A stretch of DNA of 64,000 bases from an uncultured Cellulomonas sp. (GCF_947494015.1 NZ_CANLTL010000003.1:310001-374000), one strand, 5' to 3'; positions 52,685-61,880 are shown, numbered from the stretch's first letter. A program made the numbers and translations. Notes: generated by a model from the sequence alone, not told the origin.

Positions 52685-53535
52685 GGGCGGCGCCAGTCGT
52701 GCGACGTCAGGTGCGACCCGGCCATCGGCCCCATGGTGAGCATGCCGCCGTCGACGGGCCAGGAGGCCCCGGTGACGTAGCCGGCTGCGCCCGAGCACAG
52801 GAACGGGACCACGGCGGCGACCTCGCGGGCCTCCCCGGGGCGGGCCACCGGGATGCCGGGGCGGTCCTTGTCGACCAGCACGGACTCGTCCGTCTGGCCG
52901 GTCATGGGGGTCGCGATCTCGCCGGGAGCCACGGCGTTGACGGTGATGCCGTGGTCGGCGAGCTCGAGCGCCGCCGTCCTGACCAGCAGGCCCAGTCCGC
53001 CCTTGGCCGCGCAGTACGGCGCGGCGCCCACCCGGGGGGCGTGCTCGTGCACGCTCGTGATCGCCGCGACCCGGCCACCGCCGCCCTGCACCATGTGCCG
53101 CGCGCCCGCCTGCAGGCAGCAGAATGCGCCGTCCAGGTCGACCGACACGACCTCGCGCCAGGTCTCGTCGTCCATGTCGAGCAGCGGGGTCGACGAGCCG
53201 GTCCCCGACGACATCTCCAGGGTGTCCGGCCCGCCCGTCGTCGCGGCGAGATCGTCCACCACGCGCGTGCCGGACGGCGGGTCGGTGAGGTCCAGGTGCC
53301 GGACGTGCGCCTCGGCGCCGAGCGCGCGGACCTGCGCGGCGATCGCCTCGGCGCCGGCCTCGTCGGCGTGCCAGGTGATGCCGACCCGGCGTCCGGGGGC
53401 GGCCAGCGCCACCGCGCACGCCCGACCGATCCCGGAGTCGGCGCCGGTGACCACGACGCGGTGGGGCTCGCGGGCGGCCGGCGGCCGGGTGGGGTCGGGG
53501 CTCGCGCCGTCCCGCGGTGCGCTGGCGTCGGTCAC
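52681..53535 (-). CDS. Short-chain dehydrogenase/reductase with altered NNAG motif
   Basis: A 284-residue SDR. The cofactor loop is TGADSGIGRA (about 30-39) and the catalytic residues are Ser161, Tyr174 and Lys178 in ITSVHEHAPRVGAAPYCAAKGG. The near-universal NNAG motif is replaced by MSSG at about 108-111 within TLEMSSGTGSS, which removes the Asn of the tetrad neighbourhood. The C-terminus PVDGGMLTMG is normal. GTG 53535 follows AGGAGG. Co-transcribed with the catalase-like gene; probably a glucose-dehydrogenase-like or 3-oxoacyl-reductase-like enzyme if active. Confidence 0.85.
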   Translation of the reverse strand: MTDASAPRDGASPDPTRPPAAREPHRVVVTGADSGIGRACAVALAAPGRRVGITWHADEAGAEAIAAQVRALGAEAHVRHLDLTDPPSGTRVVDDLAATTGGPDTLEMSSGTGSSTPLLDMDDETWREVVSVDLDGAFCCLQAGARHMVQGGGGRVAAITSVHEHAPRVGAAPYCAAKGGLGLLVRTAALELADHGITVNAVAPGEIATPMTGQTDESVLVDKDRPGIPVARPGEAREVAAVVPFLCSGAAGYVTGASWPVDGGMLTMGPMAGSHLTSHDWRRP

Positions 53536-53691
53536 GGTGGTCCTCCTGCTCGAGCGGGTGATGTCCCTCACGGTGGGCGGGGTGCCCCACCCCCGCAACC
53601 GGACGGAGCCGCGGGAGCGGTTGCGGCCGCCGGGGGGCCGGTGTTGCGTTGCCCGGTCGGCCGCGGAGGGCGCCGCTGACGAGCAGGAGGA

Positions 53692-55401
53692 ATGATGACG
53701 ACGACGGCGACCGCTGCGGCGACGGGCGGGACGACGGGCGGGACGACGGGCGGGACGACGGGCGGGACGACGACGCCGACGCGCCGGCCGCTCGAGCTCG
53801 ACCAGGCGGTGCGGACCGTGCTCGGTGCGGGCAGCGCGCTGCGCGAGGCGCAGGTCGACGCGCTGAGCGGGCTCACCGACTCCGACACGCTGCTCGTGGC
53901 GCGGTCCGGTGCCGGCAAGACGGCGGTGTACGCGGTCGCGACGCTGACGTCCGACCGGCTCACGGTGGTCGTCTCTCCGCTCCTCGCGCTGCAGCGCGAC
54001 CAGGTCGCGGCGCTCGAGGAGGACGGGCTGCGCGCGGCGGCGGTGAGCTCGGCGCTCACCCCGCGCCGGCAGCGCGAGGCGCTGCAGGACGCCGTCGACG
54101 GGCGGCTGGACGTGCTGCTGCTCGGCCCGGAGCAGCTGGTCCGGCCGACGGTGGTCGAGACGCTCGCCGAGGCGACGGTCGGTCTGGTCGTGGTGGACGA
54201 GGCGCACTGCGTGAGCGAGTGGGGCCACGACTTCCGCCCGGACTACCTGCACGTCGGTGCGGCGGTCGAGCGACTCGGCGGTCCCCGGGTGCTGGCGGTC
54301 ACCGCGACGGCGTCCGCCCAGGTGCGGCAGGAGGTCGTCGACCGGCTCGCGATGAGGTCGCCGCGTGTCCTCGTGCACGATGCCGACCGGCCCAACATCT
54401 GGCTCGGGGCGCGGGCGTCGGCCTCGCCGGAGGAGCGCGACGCGGCGGTGGTGGAGGCCGCGGTGGCGACCGCGGGGGCGGGGATCGTCTACGCGCGCAC
54501 GCACCGGCACGTCGAGGAGCTCGCCGAGGCGCTGGCGCGAGCCGGACGTCCCGCGGTGACGTACCACGCGGGCCTGGCGCGCAAGGCCCGCGAGGACGCG
54601 GAGGACCGCTTCCTGCAGGGCGACGCCGACCTCGTGGTGGCGACCAGCGCCTTCGGGATGGGGGTCGACCGCCCGGACGTGCGGTTCGTCCTGCACGCCG
54701 GCCCGCCGACGTCGTTGGACGCGTACTACCAGGAGGTCGGCCGGGCCGGACGGGACGGGGAGCCGTCGCTCGCCGTGCTGTTCTACCGGCCGGACGACTT
54801 CGGTTTGAACCACTACCTGCGCTCGGGCGGTGGCTCTCGTCCGGCGACGCTGCGCACCGTGCTGGAGGCGGCGCGGGACCGGCCGGGGACGCGGGAGGAC
54901 CTCGCCGAGCGCACCGGCATCTCGGCGCGGTCACTGTCCCGCGCGCTGGGGGCGCTCGTCAGCACCGGCGCGGTCGAGGAGCACGACGGCGTCCTGCAGC
55001 CGGAGCACCGCGAGGGGCGTCAGCGTCCGGTCACGGCGGTGCTGCACGCGGTCGCCGAGGCGCGCGAGCACGCGCACGCGATGGACAGGTCGCGGGTCGA
55101 GCTCGTACGGACGTACGCCGACACGAGCGACTGCCGCCGGCGCCTGCTGCTCGAGCTGCTCGGCGAGGACCGGCCCGAGCGGTGCGGGCTGTGCGACAGC
55201 TGTGACGCGGGCACGAGCCATGACGTCGACGACGCGCCGCTGCGCGCCGGGCAGACCGTGGAGCACCGCGAGTGGGGGCCGGGCACCGTCTCGGTCGTGG
55301 AGGCCGAGCGCGTGACCGTGCTGTTCGAGGACCGCGGCTACGTCACGCTCGACACCACCATCGCGCTGGACGCGGGACTGCTGGTGCCGGCCGAGGAGTG
55401 A
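53692..55401 (+). CDS. RecQ-family ATP-dependent DNA helicase
   Basis: A 569-residue SF2 helicase. Motif I is RSGAGKTAVY (about 71-80), motif II DEAHCVSEWGHDFRPDY near 170, motif V ATSAFGMGVDRPDVR and motif VI QEVGRAGRDG. A C-terminal zinc-binding segment ERCGLCDSCDAG follows, then a small domain (GQTVEHREWGPGTV). Full RQC and HRDC domains are not apparent, giving a short RecQ. The N-terminus has a 12-bp repeat encoding Gly-Gly-Thr-Thr four times. ATG 53692 (or 53695) follows AGGAGG. Confidence 0.9.
   Translation: MMTTTATAAATGGTTGGTTGGTTGGTTTPTRRPLELDQAVRTVLGAGSALREAQVDALSGLTDSDTLLVARSGAGKTAVYAVATLTSDRLTVVVSPLLALQRDQVAALEEDGLRAAAVSSALTPRRQREALQDAVDGRLDVLLLGPEQLVRPTVVETLAEATVGLVVVDEAHCVSEWGHDFRPDYLHVGAAVERLGGPRVLAVTATASAQVRQEVVDRLAMRSPRVLVHDADRPNIWLGARASASPEERDAAVVEAAVATAGAGIVYARTHRHVEELAEALARAGRPAVTYHAGLARKAREDAEDRFLQGDADLVVATSAFGMGVDRPDVRFVLHAGPPTSLDAYYQEVGRAGRDGEPSLAVLFYRPDDFGLNHYLRSGGGSRPATLRTVLEAARDRPGTREDLAERTGISARSLSRALGALVSTGAVEEHDGVLQPEHREGRQRPVTAVLHAVAEAREHAHAMDRSRVELVRTYADTSDCRRRLLLELLGEDRPERCGLCDSCDAGTSHDVDDAPLRAGQTVEHREWGPGTVSVVEAERVTVLFEDRGYVTLDTTIALDAGLLVPAEE
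53725..53772 (+). repeat. 12-bp perfect in-frame tandem repeat, four copies
   Basis: GGCGGGACGACG is repeated four times without error near the 5' end of the RecQ gene and encodes Gly-Gly-Thr-Thr units. Perfect identity suggests recent expansion. Confidence 0.75.
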
Positions 55402-56193
55402 GCGGCGCGGGGCGCGGCGGCGGCCGACCCGGACCCGGACGACCGCGGGTACCGCGCCCCGTCCGGCCCCGCATCACCGTCCTGGTCCCCGACACCGTCC
55501 TCACCGCCACGGACACCAGCACGTCCGACACCGACACCGCCCGCGGCACGGGGAGCAGCACGGGAAGCGGCACACCGAACGGTGGTCGCGCCGGTCGCGC
55601 CAGCAGGTCCGGCGACCGGCGGCGGACGCTGCCCGTAGGGGACGGCCGGCGGCCTGATCAGCGGCACACCACCCCAACCAGCGCACGCCCGCGCGGTGGC
55701 CATCGACGCGAGCCCTACGGCGGCATCGCCGACCGGTCAGTCACCGATCTGCGGGCCCCAGTTCGACGACGCCACCCCGGTCCCACGGGCCCTGCTGGAC
55801 CGGTTCATCTGCGACAGCGAGATCAACCGCGTCATCTTCGGCCCCGCATCCGAGATCCTCGACGTCGGACGTTCTCGAGGCACCTCCACCCACCACCTGC
55901 GCGCCGCGATCATCGCCCGCGACGAACACTGCCGCTACCCCGGGTGCACCGCCCCACCCGTCCTGTGCGAGGGCCACCACCCTCAGCCCTGGGCTCGTGA
56001 CCACGGCGCCACCAGCACCGACAACGGAATACTGCTGTGCCGGCACCACCGTGACCTCACCCGCCGCCGAGACACCACCATCGCGCGCCATAGGAACCGC
56101 TGGCTCTTCGTCGACAGACGTGGCAGCCAGATCACCAGCGACAGCGAGGTGCGGACGCCGCGGGCGCCTCGCGCGGGTGAGCGGGCTCGATGA
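55402..56193 (+). pseudogene. Frameshifted, 5'-truncated DUF222-HNH endonuclease remnant
   Basis: The part from about 55460 in one frame reads RPRITVLVPDTVLTATDTS, the middle segment of the DUF222/13E12-type HNH family. The frame then changes between about 55560 and 55696 (a TAG at 55636 blocks the second frame upstream), and the following 165 codons give DRFICDSEINRVIFG, LDVGRSRGTST, RDEHCRYPGCT (Cys pair) and CEGHHPQPW with LLCRHHRDL, a complete-looking HNH zinc/metal core. The N-terminal DUF222 domain is missing, and the remnant abuts the RecQ stop. Read alone, 55696-56193 could still encode a 165-residue HNH protein. Confidence 0.65.
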
Positions 56194-56352
56194 CTGCGGC
56201 CGACGAGCCCGCGGAGCATGCGACCAGCGGGTGTGAGCAGCTACGGAGTGCGACGAGGGACGGTCGCCGGATCCGCCGAGTCCGGCCACCACCTCGACGC
56301 CTCCGCCCGACAGCGCAGACCAGCTCAGCCCCCACCAGGTCCGCCCGGCAGC

Positions 56353-57288
56353 TCAGCCGTGCGCCACCAGACCGGGCAGCACGTGCCGCAGGTACCGCTC
56401 CTTGACGATCGCCAGCACCTCGTCGCCCTGGGTGTCCCAGATGCTCTGGTTGAAGATCTCCACCTCGACGTCGCCGGTGTACCCGGCGGCGGTGACCCAG
56501 CGCCCGATCGCGCCGAAGTCGACGTACCCGTCGCCCATGTACCCCCGCGAGAGCAGCGGGTCGGCGGCGAGCGGCAGGTTCCAGTCGCACACCTGGTAGG
56601 AGGCGATCCGCTCGTCGGACCCGGCGCGGGCGATCTGCGACTCGAGCTCCGGGTCCCACCACACGTGGTAGGTGTCGACGACCACGCCGACGGCCTGGGC
56701 CGGGAACGGCTCGGCGAGGTCGAGCGCCTGTCCGAGCGTCGAGATCACGGCACGGTCGGCGGCGAACATGGGGTGCAGCGGCTCGAGCACGAGCCGGACG
56801 CCGTGCTCCTGGGCGAACGGCACGAGGTCCGCGATCCGGTCGGCGACGCGTCCGCGCGCCGCCACGAGGTCGCGGTCGCCGTCGGGCAGCGCGGGCCCAC
56901 CGGGTGCGCTGGCTGCCGGCAGGCCGCCGACCACCATGATCAGCTCCGAGGTGCCGAGGGTCGCCGCCTCGACCACGGCGGCGCGGTTGTCCGCGAGCGC
57001 GGCGGCGCGCCCGGACTCGTCGGCCGCGGTGAGGAAGCCGCCCCGGCACAGCGACGACACCCGGAGCCCGGCGTCGGCGACGCGCGCCGCCGCCTCGGCG
57101 AGCCCGGCCTCGGCGACGCGGTCACGCCAGAGGCCGATCGCCCCGAGCCCGGCCCGGACCGCGCCGTCGACGGCCTCGGCGAGCGTCCACGACTTGGTCG
57201 TCGCGGTGTTCAGCGACAGCCGGGAGACGTCGTCGTGGGCGCCGTGACCGGCGGGGGAGAACGCCTCGATGATCGCGCCGGCACTCAC
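56353..57288 (-). CDS. Sugar phosphate isomerase/epimerase family protein
   Basis: A 311-residue TIM-barrel protein of the xylose isomerase-like AP-endonuclease 2 fold. The N-terminal strand RLSLNTATTKSWTL, metal residues in VRLVLEPLHPM (Glu), VGVVVDTYHVWWDP (Asp/His) and VEVEIFNQSIW (Glu) are present. It is likely a sugar or inositol-type isomerase. GTG 57288 overlaps the stop of the Gfo/Idh/MocA gene by 4 bp, forming a coupled catabolic pair. Probably controlled by the LacI regulator upstream. Confidence 0.88.
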   Translation of the reverse strand: MSAGAIIEAFSPAGHGAHDDVSRLSLNTATTKSWTLAEAVDGAVRAGLGAIGLWRDRVAEAGLAEAAARVADAGLRVSSLCRGGFLTAADESGRAAALADNRAAVVEAATLGTSELIMVVGGLPAASAPGGPALPDGDRDLVAARGRVADRIADLVPFAQEHGVRLVLEPLHPMFAADRAVISTLGQALDLAEPFPAQAVGVVVDTYHVWWDPELESQIARAGSDERIASYQVCDWNLPLAADPLLSRGYMGDGYVDFGAIGRWVTAAGYTGDVEVEIFNQSIWDTQGDEVLAIVKERYLRHVLPGLVAHG

Positions 57289-58448
57289 AGGGAGATCTCG
57301 GGGATCTCGATCCGGCGACCCTCGGCGGACGACTGCAGCCCGCGCTCGGCGAGCTGGACGCCACGAGCGGCCGACAGCAGGCCGAACCGGTGCTCGCGGC
57401 CGGCGACGACGTCGCGCAGGAACTCCTCCCACTGCAGCTTGAAGCCGTTGTCGAGGTCGCCGTTCGCCGGCACCTCGAGCCACTGGTCGCGGAACGACTC
57501 GGTCACCGGCAGGTCGGGGTTCCACACCGGCTTCGGGGTGTGCGCGCGCTGCTGCGCCACGCACTTGTTGAGCCCCGCCACCGCCGACCCGTGCGTGCCG
57601 TCCACCTGGAACTCGACGAGCTCGTCGCGGTACACCCGCACCGCCCACGAGGAGTTGATCTGCGCGACCACCGGGTCACCGGCGGGCGTCTCGACCTCGA
57701 AGATCCCGTACGACGCGTCGTCGGCGGTGGCGTCGTAGGCGTTGCCCTGCTCGTCCCAGCGAGTGGGGATGTGGGTCGCGGTCTTCGCGACGACGGACCT
57801 GACGTCCCCGAGGATGCCCTCGAGCACGTAGTTCCAGTGGCAGAACATGTCGACCGTCATGCCGCCGCCGTCTTCCTTGCGGTAGTTCCAGCTGGGCCGC
57901 TGGGCGGGCTGGATGTCGCCCTCGAACACCCAGTAGCCGAACTCGCCGCGCAGCGACAGGATCCGCCCGAAGAAGCCCTCGTCCACCAGGCGGCGCAGCT
58001 TGACCAGCCCCGGCAGGTAGAGCTTGTCGTGCACGACGCCGGCCGTGATGCCCGCGTCGCGGGCGAGCCGGGCGAGCTCGACGGCCTCGTCCAGCGTCTC
58101 GGCGGTCGGCTTCTCGGTGTAGATGTGCTTGCCGGCCTTCATCGCCGCGGTCAGCGCCGCCGCGCGGCGGGAGGTGACCTGGGCGTCGAAGTAGATGTCG
58201 ACCGTCGGGTCGGCGATGACGGCGTCCGCGTCGGTGGTCCAGTGCTCGATGCCGTGCTGCGCGGCGATCTCGCGGATCTTGGCCTCGTTGCGCCCCACGA
58301 GGATCGGCTCGACCTGCACCCGGGTGCCGTCCGGCAGCTCGACGCCGCCGGCCTCGCGGATCGGGACGATCGACCGCAGCAGGTGCTGGCGGTAGCCCAT
58401 CCGACCGGTGATCCCGTTCATCGCGATGCGAAGGACTGTCGAGGCCAT
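57285..58448 (-). CDS. Gfo/Idh/MocA family oxidoreductase
   Basis: A 387-residue NAD(P)-dependent dehydrogenase of the Gfo/Idh/MocA family. The Rossmann part contains RIAMNGITGRMGYRQ, and the signature EKPTAE lies at Glu112-Lys-Pro. The catalytic Asp/His region is VDMFCHWNYVLEG, typical of the sub-family working with sugar or inositol derivatives. ATG 58448. It precedes the isomerase gene and is followed upstream by a LacI repressor gene. An operator-like site lies about 85 bp upstream. Confidence 0.9.
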   Translation of the reverse strand: MASTVLRIAMNGITGRMGYRQHLLRSIVPIREAGGVELPDGTRVQVEPILVGRNEAKIREIAAQHGIEHWTTDADAVIADPTVDIYFDAQVTSRRAAALTAAMKAGKHIYTEKPTAETLDEAVELARLARDAGITAGVVHDKLYLPGLVKLRRLVDEGFFGRILSLRGEFGYWVFEGDIQPAQRPSWNYRKEDGGGMTVDMFCHWNYVLEGILGDVRSVVAKTATHIPTRWDEQGNAYDATADDASYGIFEVETPAGDPVVAQINSSWAVRVYRDELVEFQVDGTHGSAVAGLNKCVAQQRAHTPKPVWNPDLPVTESFRDQWLEVPANGDLDNGFKLQWEEFLRDVVAGREHRFGLLSAARGVQLAERGLQSSAEGRRIEIPEISL

Positions 58449-58530
58449 GGTGTGTCTCCGAAACGTTGACCGGCACTGGTGAGGCGTCCCGACGGAGGGC
58501 GGACCGGGCCGGCCGAGTTCTCTCCGTCGA

Positions 58531-58544
58531 GGAATGCGCTTTCC
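58531..58544. promoter_or_regulatory. LacI-type operator-like site
   Basis: GGAATGCGCTTTCC is a near-perfect palindrome (one mismatched pair) centred on GCGC, 83 bp upstream of the Gfo/Idh/MocA start. It resembles the CG-centred operators bound by LacI-family regulators. Confidence 0.5.
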
Positions 58545-58652
58545 CGAGCCTACGGATACGAGGTCGCCGCCGTCAAGCATCGCGACCCGGTCCCGGTGCC
58601 GGGCACGTCCCCACCCGCAGGGCGCATCGCCCGCCGCGGGGCAGTGCGACCG

Positions 58653-59681
58653 TCAGACCACGCGCTCCGGCGTCGACTCGCGCAGCACCACGGTGCCCTC
58701 GACGTGCACCTGTCGCGGGTCCGCCGCCGGCGGGGCGAGCGCGAGCTCCGTGGCGGTGACGCCGACGTCGACCAGCGGGATGCGCACGGTCGAGAGCGCG
58801 GGCGTGATGTCACGCAGGGTGACGATGTCGTCGAAGCCTGCGATCCCGACGTCACCGGGCACCGAGATGCGCAGGGCCCGCGCTGCGGCGATCGCGCCGA
58901 CCGCCATGACGTCGTTGACCGCGAACACGACATCGACGTCCGGCGACCCCGCGAACAGTGCGCGCATCCCCTCGTAGCCGCCGTCCCGGGTGAAGTCGCA
59001 CTCGACGACCAGCGCCGGGTCGATCGGCGTCCCCAGCTCCTCCAGGGCGCCGGCGAAGCCCGTGCGCCGGTCCCGCGCGGTCAGGTGCTTGGCAGGCCCG
59101 CCGAGCACCGCGAACCGGCGGTACCCGCGCCCGTGCAGCGCCCGGGCCAGCGCGGCGGCGCCCTGGCTGTTCGCGATGACGACGGAGTCGACGTCGAGCA
59201 GGGGCTGACCCACCAGGGCGACCGAGCCGCCGGAACGCCGGAAGTCCACCAGCGAGCTGCGCATGCGGTCGTTGGCCTCGGGGTCGTCCAGGCGCCCGCC
59301 GACGATGATGATCGCGCGCGCCCGCTGGCGGGTGAGCACCTCGACGAACCGCGGCTCGCGTGAGGCCGTGTGCTGCGTGCTGGCGAGGGTGACCGCGAGG
59401 CCGGCACGCTCCGCCGCGAGCGACACGCCCGCCGCGATGGACGAGAAGTAGGGGTCGGCGATGTCGTGGACGATCAGGCCGATCGACGTCGTCTGCCCAC
59501 GCGCCATCGCCTGGGCGTTCGCGTCGGGGAAGTACCGCAGCCGCTCGGCGGTCGCCAGGACGCGCTCGCGCAGGTCGTCGCGCACCGTGCGGTTCGCACT
59601 GCCGTTGATCGCACGGGATGCGGTCGCGAGCGACACACCGGCCTCGCGGGCGACCTGGCTCAGGGTGACGGGTCCTGCCAT
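58653..59681 (-). CDS. LacI family transcriptional regulator
   Basis: A 342-residue LacI-type repressor. The helix-turn-helix and hinge lie at about 5-60 (TLSQVAREAGVSLATASRAING). The ligand-binding core follows with IGLIVHDIADPYFSSIAAGV and VVFAVNDVMAVGAIAAARALRISVPGDVGIAGFDD. The sugar effector is unknown but should be a substrate of the neighbouring dehydrogenase. ATG 59681 is leaderless-like: TAGCCT ends 6 nt before it. It likely regulates itself and the dehydrogenase-isomerase pair downstream. Confidence 0.92.
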   Translation of the reverse strand: MAGPVTLSQVAREAGVSLATASRAINGSANRTVRDDLRERVLATAERLRYFPDANAQAMARGQTTSIGLIVHDIADPYFSSIAAGVSLAAERAGLAVTLASTQHTASREPRFVEVLTRQRARAIIIVGGRLDDPEANDRMRSSLVDFRRSGGSVALVGQPLLDVDSVVIANSQGAAALARALHGRGYRRFAVLGGPAKHLTARDRRTGFAGALEELGTPIDPALVVECDFTRDGGYEGMRALFAGSPDVDVVFAVNDVMAVGAIAAARALRISVPGDVGIAGFDDIVTLRDITPALSTVRIPLVDVGVTATELALAPPAADPRQVHVEGTVVLRESTPERVV

Positions 59682-59687
59682 GCGCTC

Positions 59688-59710
59688 AGGCTAGTGGAAA
59701 AGGCTTCCCA
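59688..59710 (-). promoter_or_regulatory. LacI gene promoter and operator-like site
   Basis: TAGCCT (59693-59688) is a -10 element 6 nt before the LacI ATG. Directly upstream is TGGAAAAGGCTTCCCA (59695-59710), a degenerate inverted repeat sharing GGAA and GCTT with the site at 58531. Its position between -35 and -10 suits autorepression. Confidence 0.45.
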
Positions 59711-59811
59711 GCCGGTGCGGTTCGGTCCGTCGTCGCCGGTACCCTCGGGACGCCCGGGGACCGTCCCGGCGGGGGAGCGCCGCCGGTGCTCACGGACGAG
59801 GAGGGCGCACG

Positions 59812-61086
59812 ATGACTGCCGGGCTCATGTGGATCGACGCGTCGGCCGGGGTCGCCGGGGACATGCTGCTCGGTGCGCTCGTGGACGCCGGCGTCCCCCT
59901 GACCACCCTGCAGGCCGCGGTCGAGGCGGTGGTCCCGGGCTCGGTCCGGCTGCGCAGCACCGACGTGACCCGGGCCGGCCTGCACGCGACCAAGGTCGAT
60001 GTCGACGTGCTCGTCGACGACCCGCCGCACCGGACCTGGACCACCATCCGCGCCGCGCTGCACGCCGCGGACCTCGACGAGCCCGTCCGCACGGCCGCGC
60101 TCGAGGTGTTCGCCCGGCTCGCCGAGGCCGAGGGGCAGGTGCACGGCGTCCGGCCCGAGGACGTCCACTTCCACGAGGTGGGCGCGCTGGACGCCATCGC
60201 GGACGTCGTCGGCACGTGCGCGGGGGTGCACGCGCTCGGGGTCACCACCTCCCTGGTGTCCCCGGTCGCGCTCGGCTCGGGGACGATCACCGCCCACCAC
60301 GGCGTGCTGCCGGTCCCGCCGCCGGCGGTGCTGGCGCTGTCGCGCGGGTGGGACGTGCTGGCCGGCGGCGGCGGCGAGCTCGCGACGCCGACGGGCCTCG
60401 CGCTCGTCACGGGCCTGGCCGAGCGGTCGTCGGCCCTGCCGCCGATGCGGGTCGAGCGCATCGGTGTGGGCGCGGGCACGCGCGACGTGCCCGGACGGGC
60501 GAACGTCGTGCGGATCGCCGTCGGTACGCCGTCATCGCCCTCCGACCGGAAGATCGCCGACGACGCCGCGGGGTCGGCCGCGGGCGTGTGGGGCACGCAG
60601 GAGCACGTCCTGCTCGAGGCCAACGTCGACGATCTCGACCCCCGCCTGTGGCCCGACGTCGTCGCGACGCTGCTCGCCGCCGGGGCGGCGGACGCCTGGC
60701 TCACGCCGGTCCTCATGAAGAAGGGACGCCCGGCCCACACCCTGCACGTGCTCGCCGAGCCGCATCTCGTGGCGCCCCTCGGCGACCTGGTGCTGCAGCA
60801 CACCACGACGCTGGGTGTGCGCTCGACGGCGGTACGCCGCGACGTCCTGCCGCGTGCCTGGGTGCACGTGACGACGCCCCACGGCGACGTCCGCGTCAAG
60901 GTCGGGCACCGGGCCGGCCGCATCCGGCAGGCCATGCCGGAGTACGACGACGTCCGTGCCGTCGCCGCCGCCACCGGTCTGCCGGTGCGCCAGGTGCTGT
61001 CCGCCGCGCACGCCGGGGCCGCCCACGCGGGGCTCGTGGTGGGCGGCACCTGGCCGGTGCCGGGGTCGGACGACGGTGCAGACTGA
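59812..61086 (+). CDS. larC: Nickel pincer cofactor biosynthesis protein LarC
   Basis: A 424-residue protein matching LarC (formerly DUF111), which inserts nickel into the pincer cofactor of lactate racemase and related enzymes using CTP. Motifs are DASAGVAGDMLLGALVDAGVP at the N-terminus, HFHEVGALDAIADVVG, TPTGLALV and EANVDDLDPRLWPDVVATLLAAGAADAWLTPVLMKKGRP. The N- and C-parts are fused in one frame, unlike the frameshift-translated larC1/C2 of Lactiplantibacillus. ATG 59812 follows GGAGGG. Convergent with larB. Confidence 0.92.
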   Translation: MTAGLMWIDASAGVAGDMLLGALVDAGVPLTTLQAAVEAVVPGSVRLRSTDVTRAGLHATKVDVDVLVDDPPHRTWTTIRAALHAADLDEPVRTAALEVFARLAEAEGQVHGVRPEDVHFHEVGALDAIADVVGTCAGVHALGVTTSLVSPVALGSGTITAHHGVLPVPPPAVLALSRGWDVLAGGGGELATPTGLALVTGLAERSSALPPMRVERIGVGAGTRDVPGRANVVRIAVGTPSSPSDRKIADDAAGSAAGVWGTQEHVLLEANVDDLDPRLWPDVVATLLAAGAADAWLTPVLMKKGRPAHTLHVLAEPHLVAPLGDLVLQHTTTLGVRSTAVRRDVLPRAWVHVTTPHGDVRVKVGHRAGRIRQAMPEYDDVRAVAAATGLPVRQVLSAAHAGAAHAGLVVGGTWPVPGSDDGAD

Positions 61087-61095
61087 CGTCGCAGG

Positions 61096-61119
61096 CCCGG
61101 GGTCGTCCCCACGACCGGG
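61096..61119. terminator. Hairpin between convergent larC and larB
   Basis: GGTCGT-CCCC-ACGACC (61101-61116) is a 6-bp stem extended by CCC/GGG across a 2-nt bulge. It lies in the 62-bp gap between larC and larB stops. Confidence 0.45.
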
Positions 61120-61148
61120 TGCCGGGGCCACAAGGGGGTAGGCCGCGG

Positions 61149-61880
61149 TCAGGACCCGGCTGTCCTGCCCGCCGTGCCACCAGCCGGGCCACCGTCGGCA
61201 CCCACCGGTGCGGCGATCTGCGCCGCCAGGTGCCCGGCGCCGTACCCGTTGTCGATGTTCACGACCGCGACGCCCGGAGCGCACGCGTTGAGCATCGTCA
61301 GCAGCGCGGCGATCCCGCCGAAGGAGGCGCCGTAGCCGACCGACGTCGGCACGGCCACGACCGGAGCAGGCACCAGCCCGGCGACGACGCCCGGCAGCGC
61401 GCCGTCCATCCCGGCCACCACCACGATCGCGCGTGCGGAGCGGAGCAGGTCGAGCTGCCCCAGCACCCGGTGCAGCCCGGCGACGCCCACGTCGACGACC
61501 GTCCGGCACGGGCGGCCGAGATGGCGCGCGGTGACCGCGGCCTCGCGCGCGACCGGCAGGTCGGACGTGCCGGCCGCGACGACCACGACCAGACCCCCGG
61601 TCGGCGGGGGCGGCTCACCGGGCCAGGCCACGACACGCGCGTCCCGGTCGTGGGCCGCTCCCGGCAGCTCACCCAGCAGCGCGTCGACCTGCTCGGGCGG
61701 GACCCGCGTGAACAGCGTGCGTGTCCCGCGGCCCGCGATGTCGCGCGCGATCCCGGCGACCTGGTCGACGGTCTTGCTCTCGCACAGCACGGCCTCGGCG
61801 AAGCCACGTCGTGCCGACCGGTCGTGGTCCAGCGTCGCGTACTCGGCCAGCGACTCGGGCGGGGCCCAGCCGTCAGCCAC
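61149..61880 (-). CDS. larB: Nickel pincer cofactor biosynthesis protein LarB
   Basis: A 243-residue carboxylase/hydrolase of the pincer-nucleotide pathway, which carboxylates the pyridinium ring of nicotinic acid adenine dinucleotide and cleaves its phosphoanhydride. The C-terminal AIR-carboxylase (PurE-like) domain shows AAGTSDLPVAREAAVTA, VVAGMDGALPGVVAGL and PTSVGYGASFGGIAALLTMLNACAPGVAVVNIDNGYGAG. GTG 61880 overlaps the larE stop by 8 bp. Confidence 0.92.
   Translation of the reverse strand: MADGWAPPESLAEYATLDHDRSARRGFAEAVLCESKTVDQVAGIARDIAGRGTRTLFTRVPPEQVDALLGELPGAAHDRDARVVAWPGEPPPPTGGLVVVVAAGTSDLPVAREAAVTARHLGRPCRTVVDVGVAGLHRVLGQLDLLRSARAIVVVAGMDGALPGVVAGLVPAPVVAVPTSVGYGASFGGIAALLTMLNACAPGVAVVNIDNGYGAGHLAAQIAAPVGADGGPAGGTAGRTAGS

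Noticed and set aside
55272-56000. A continuous 242-codon frame spanning recQ end and the HNH remnant
   Set aside because: Only a short middle part resembles the HNH family; the start lies inside recQ and the HNH core is in another frame.
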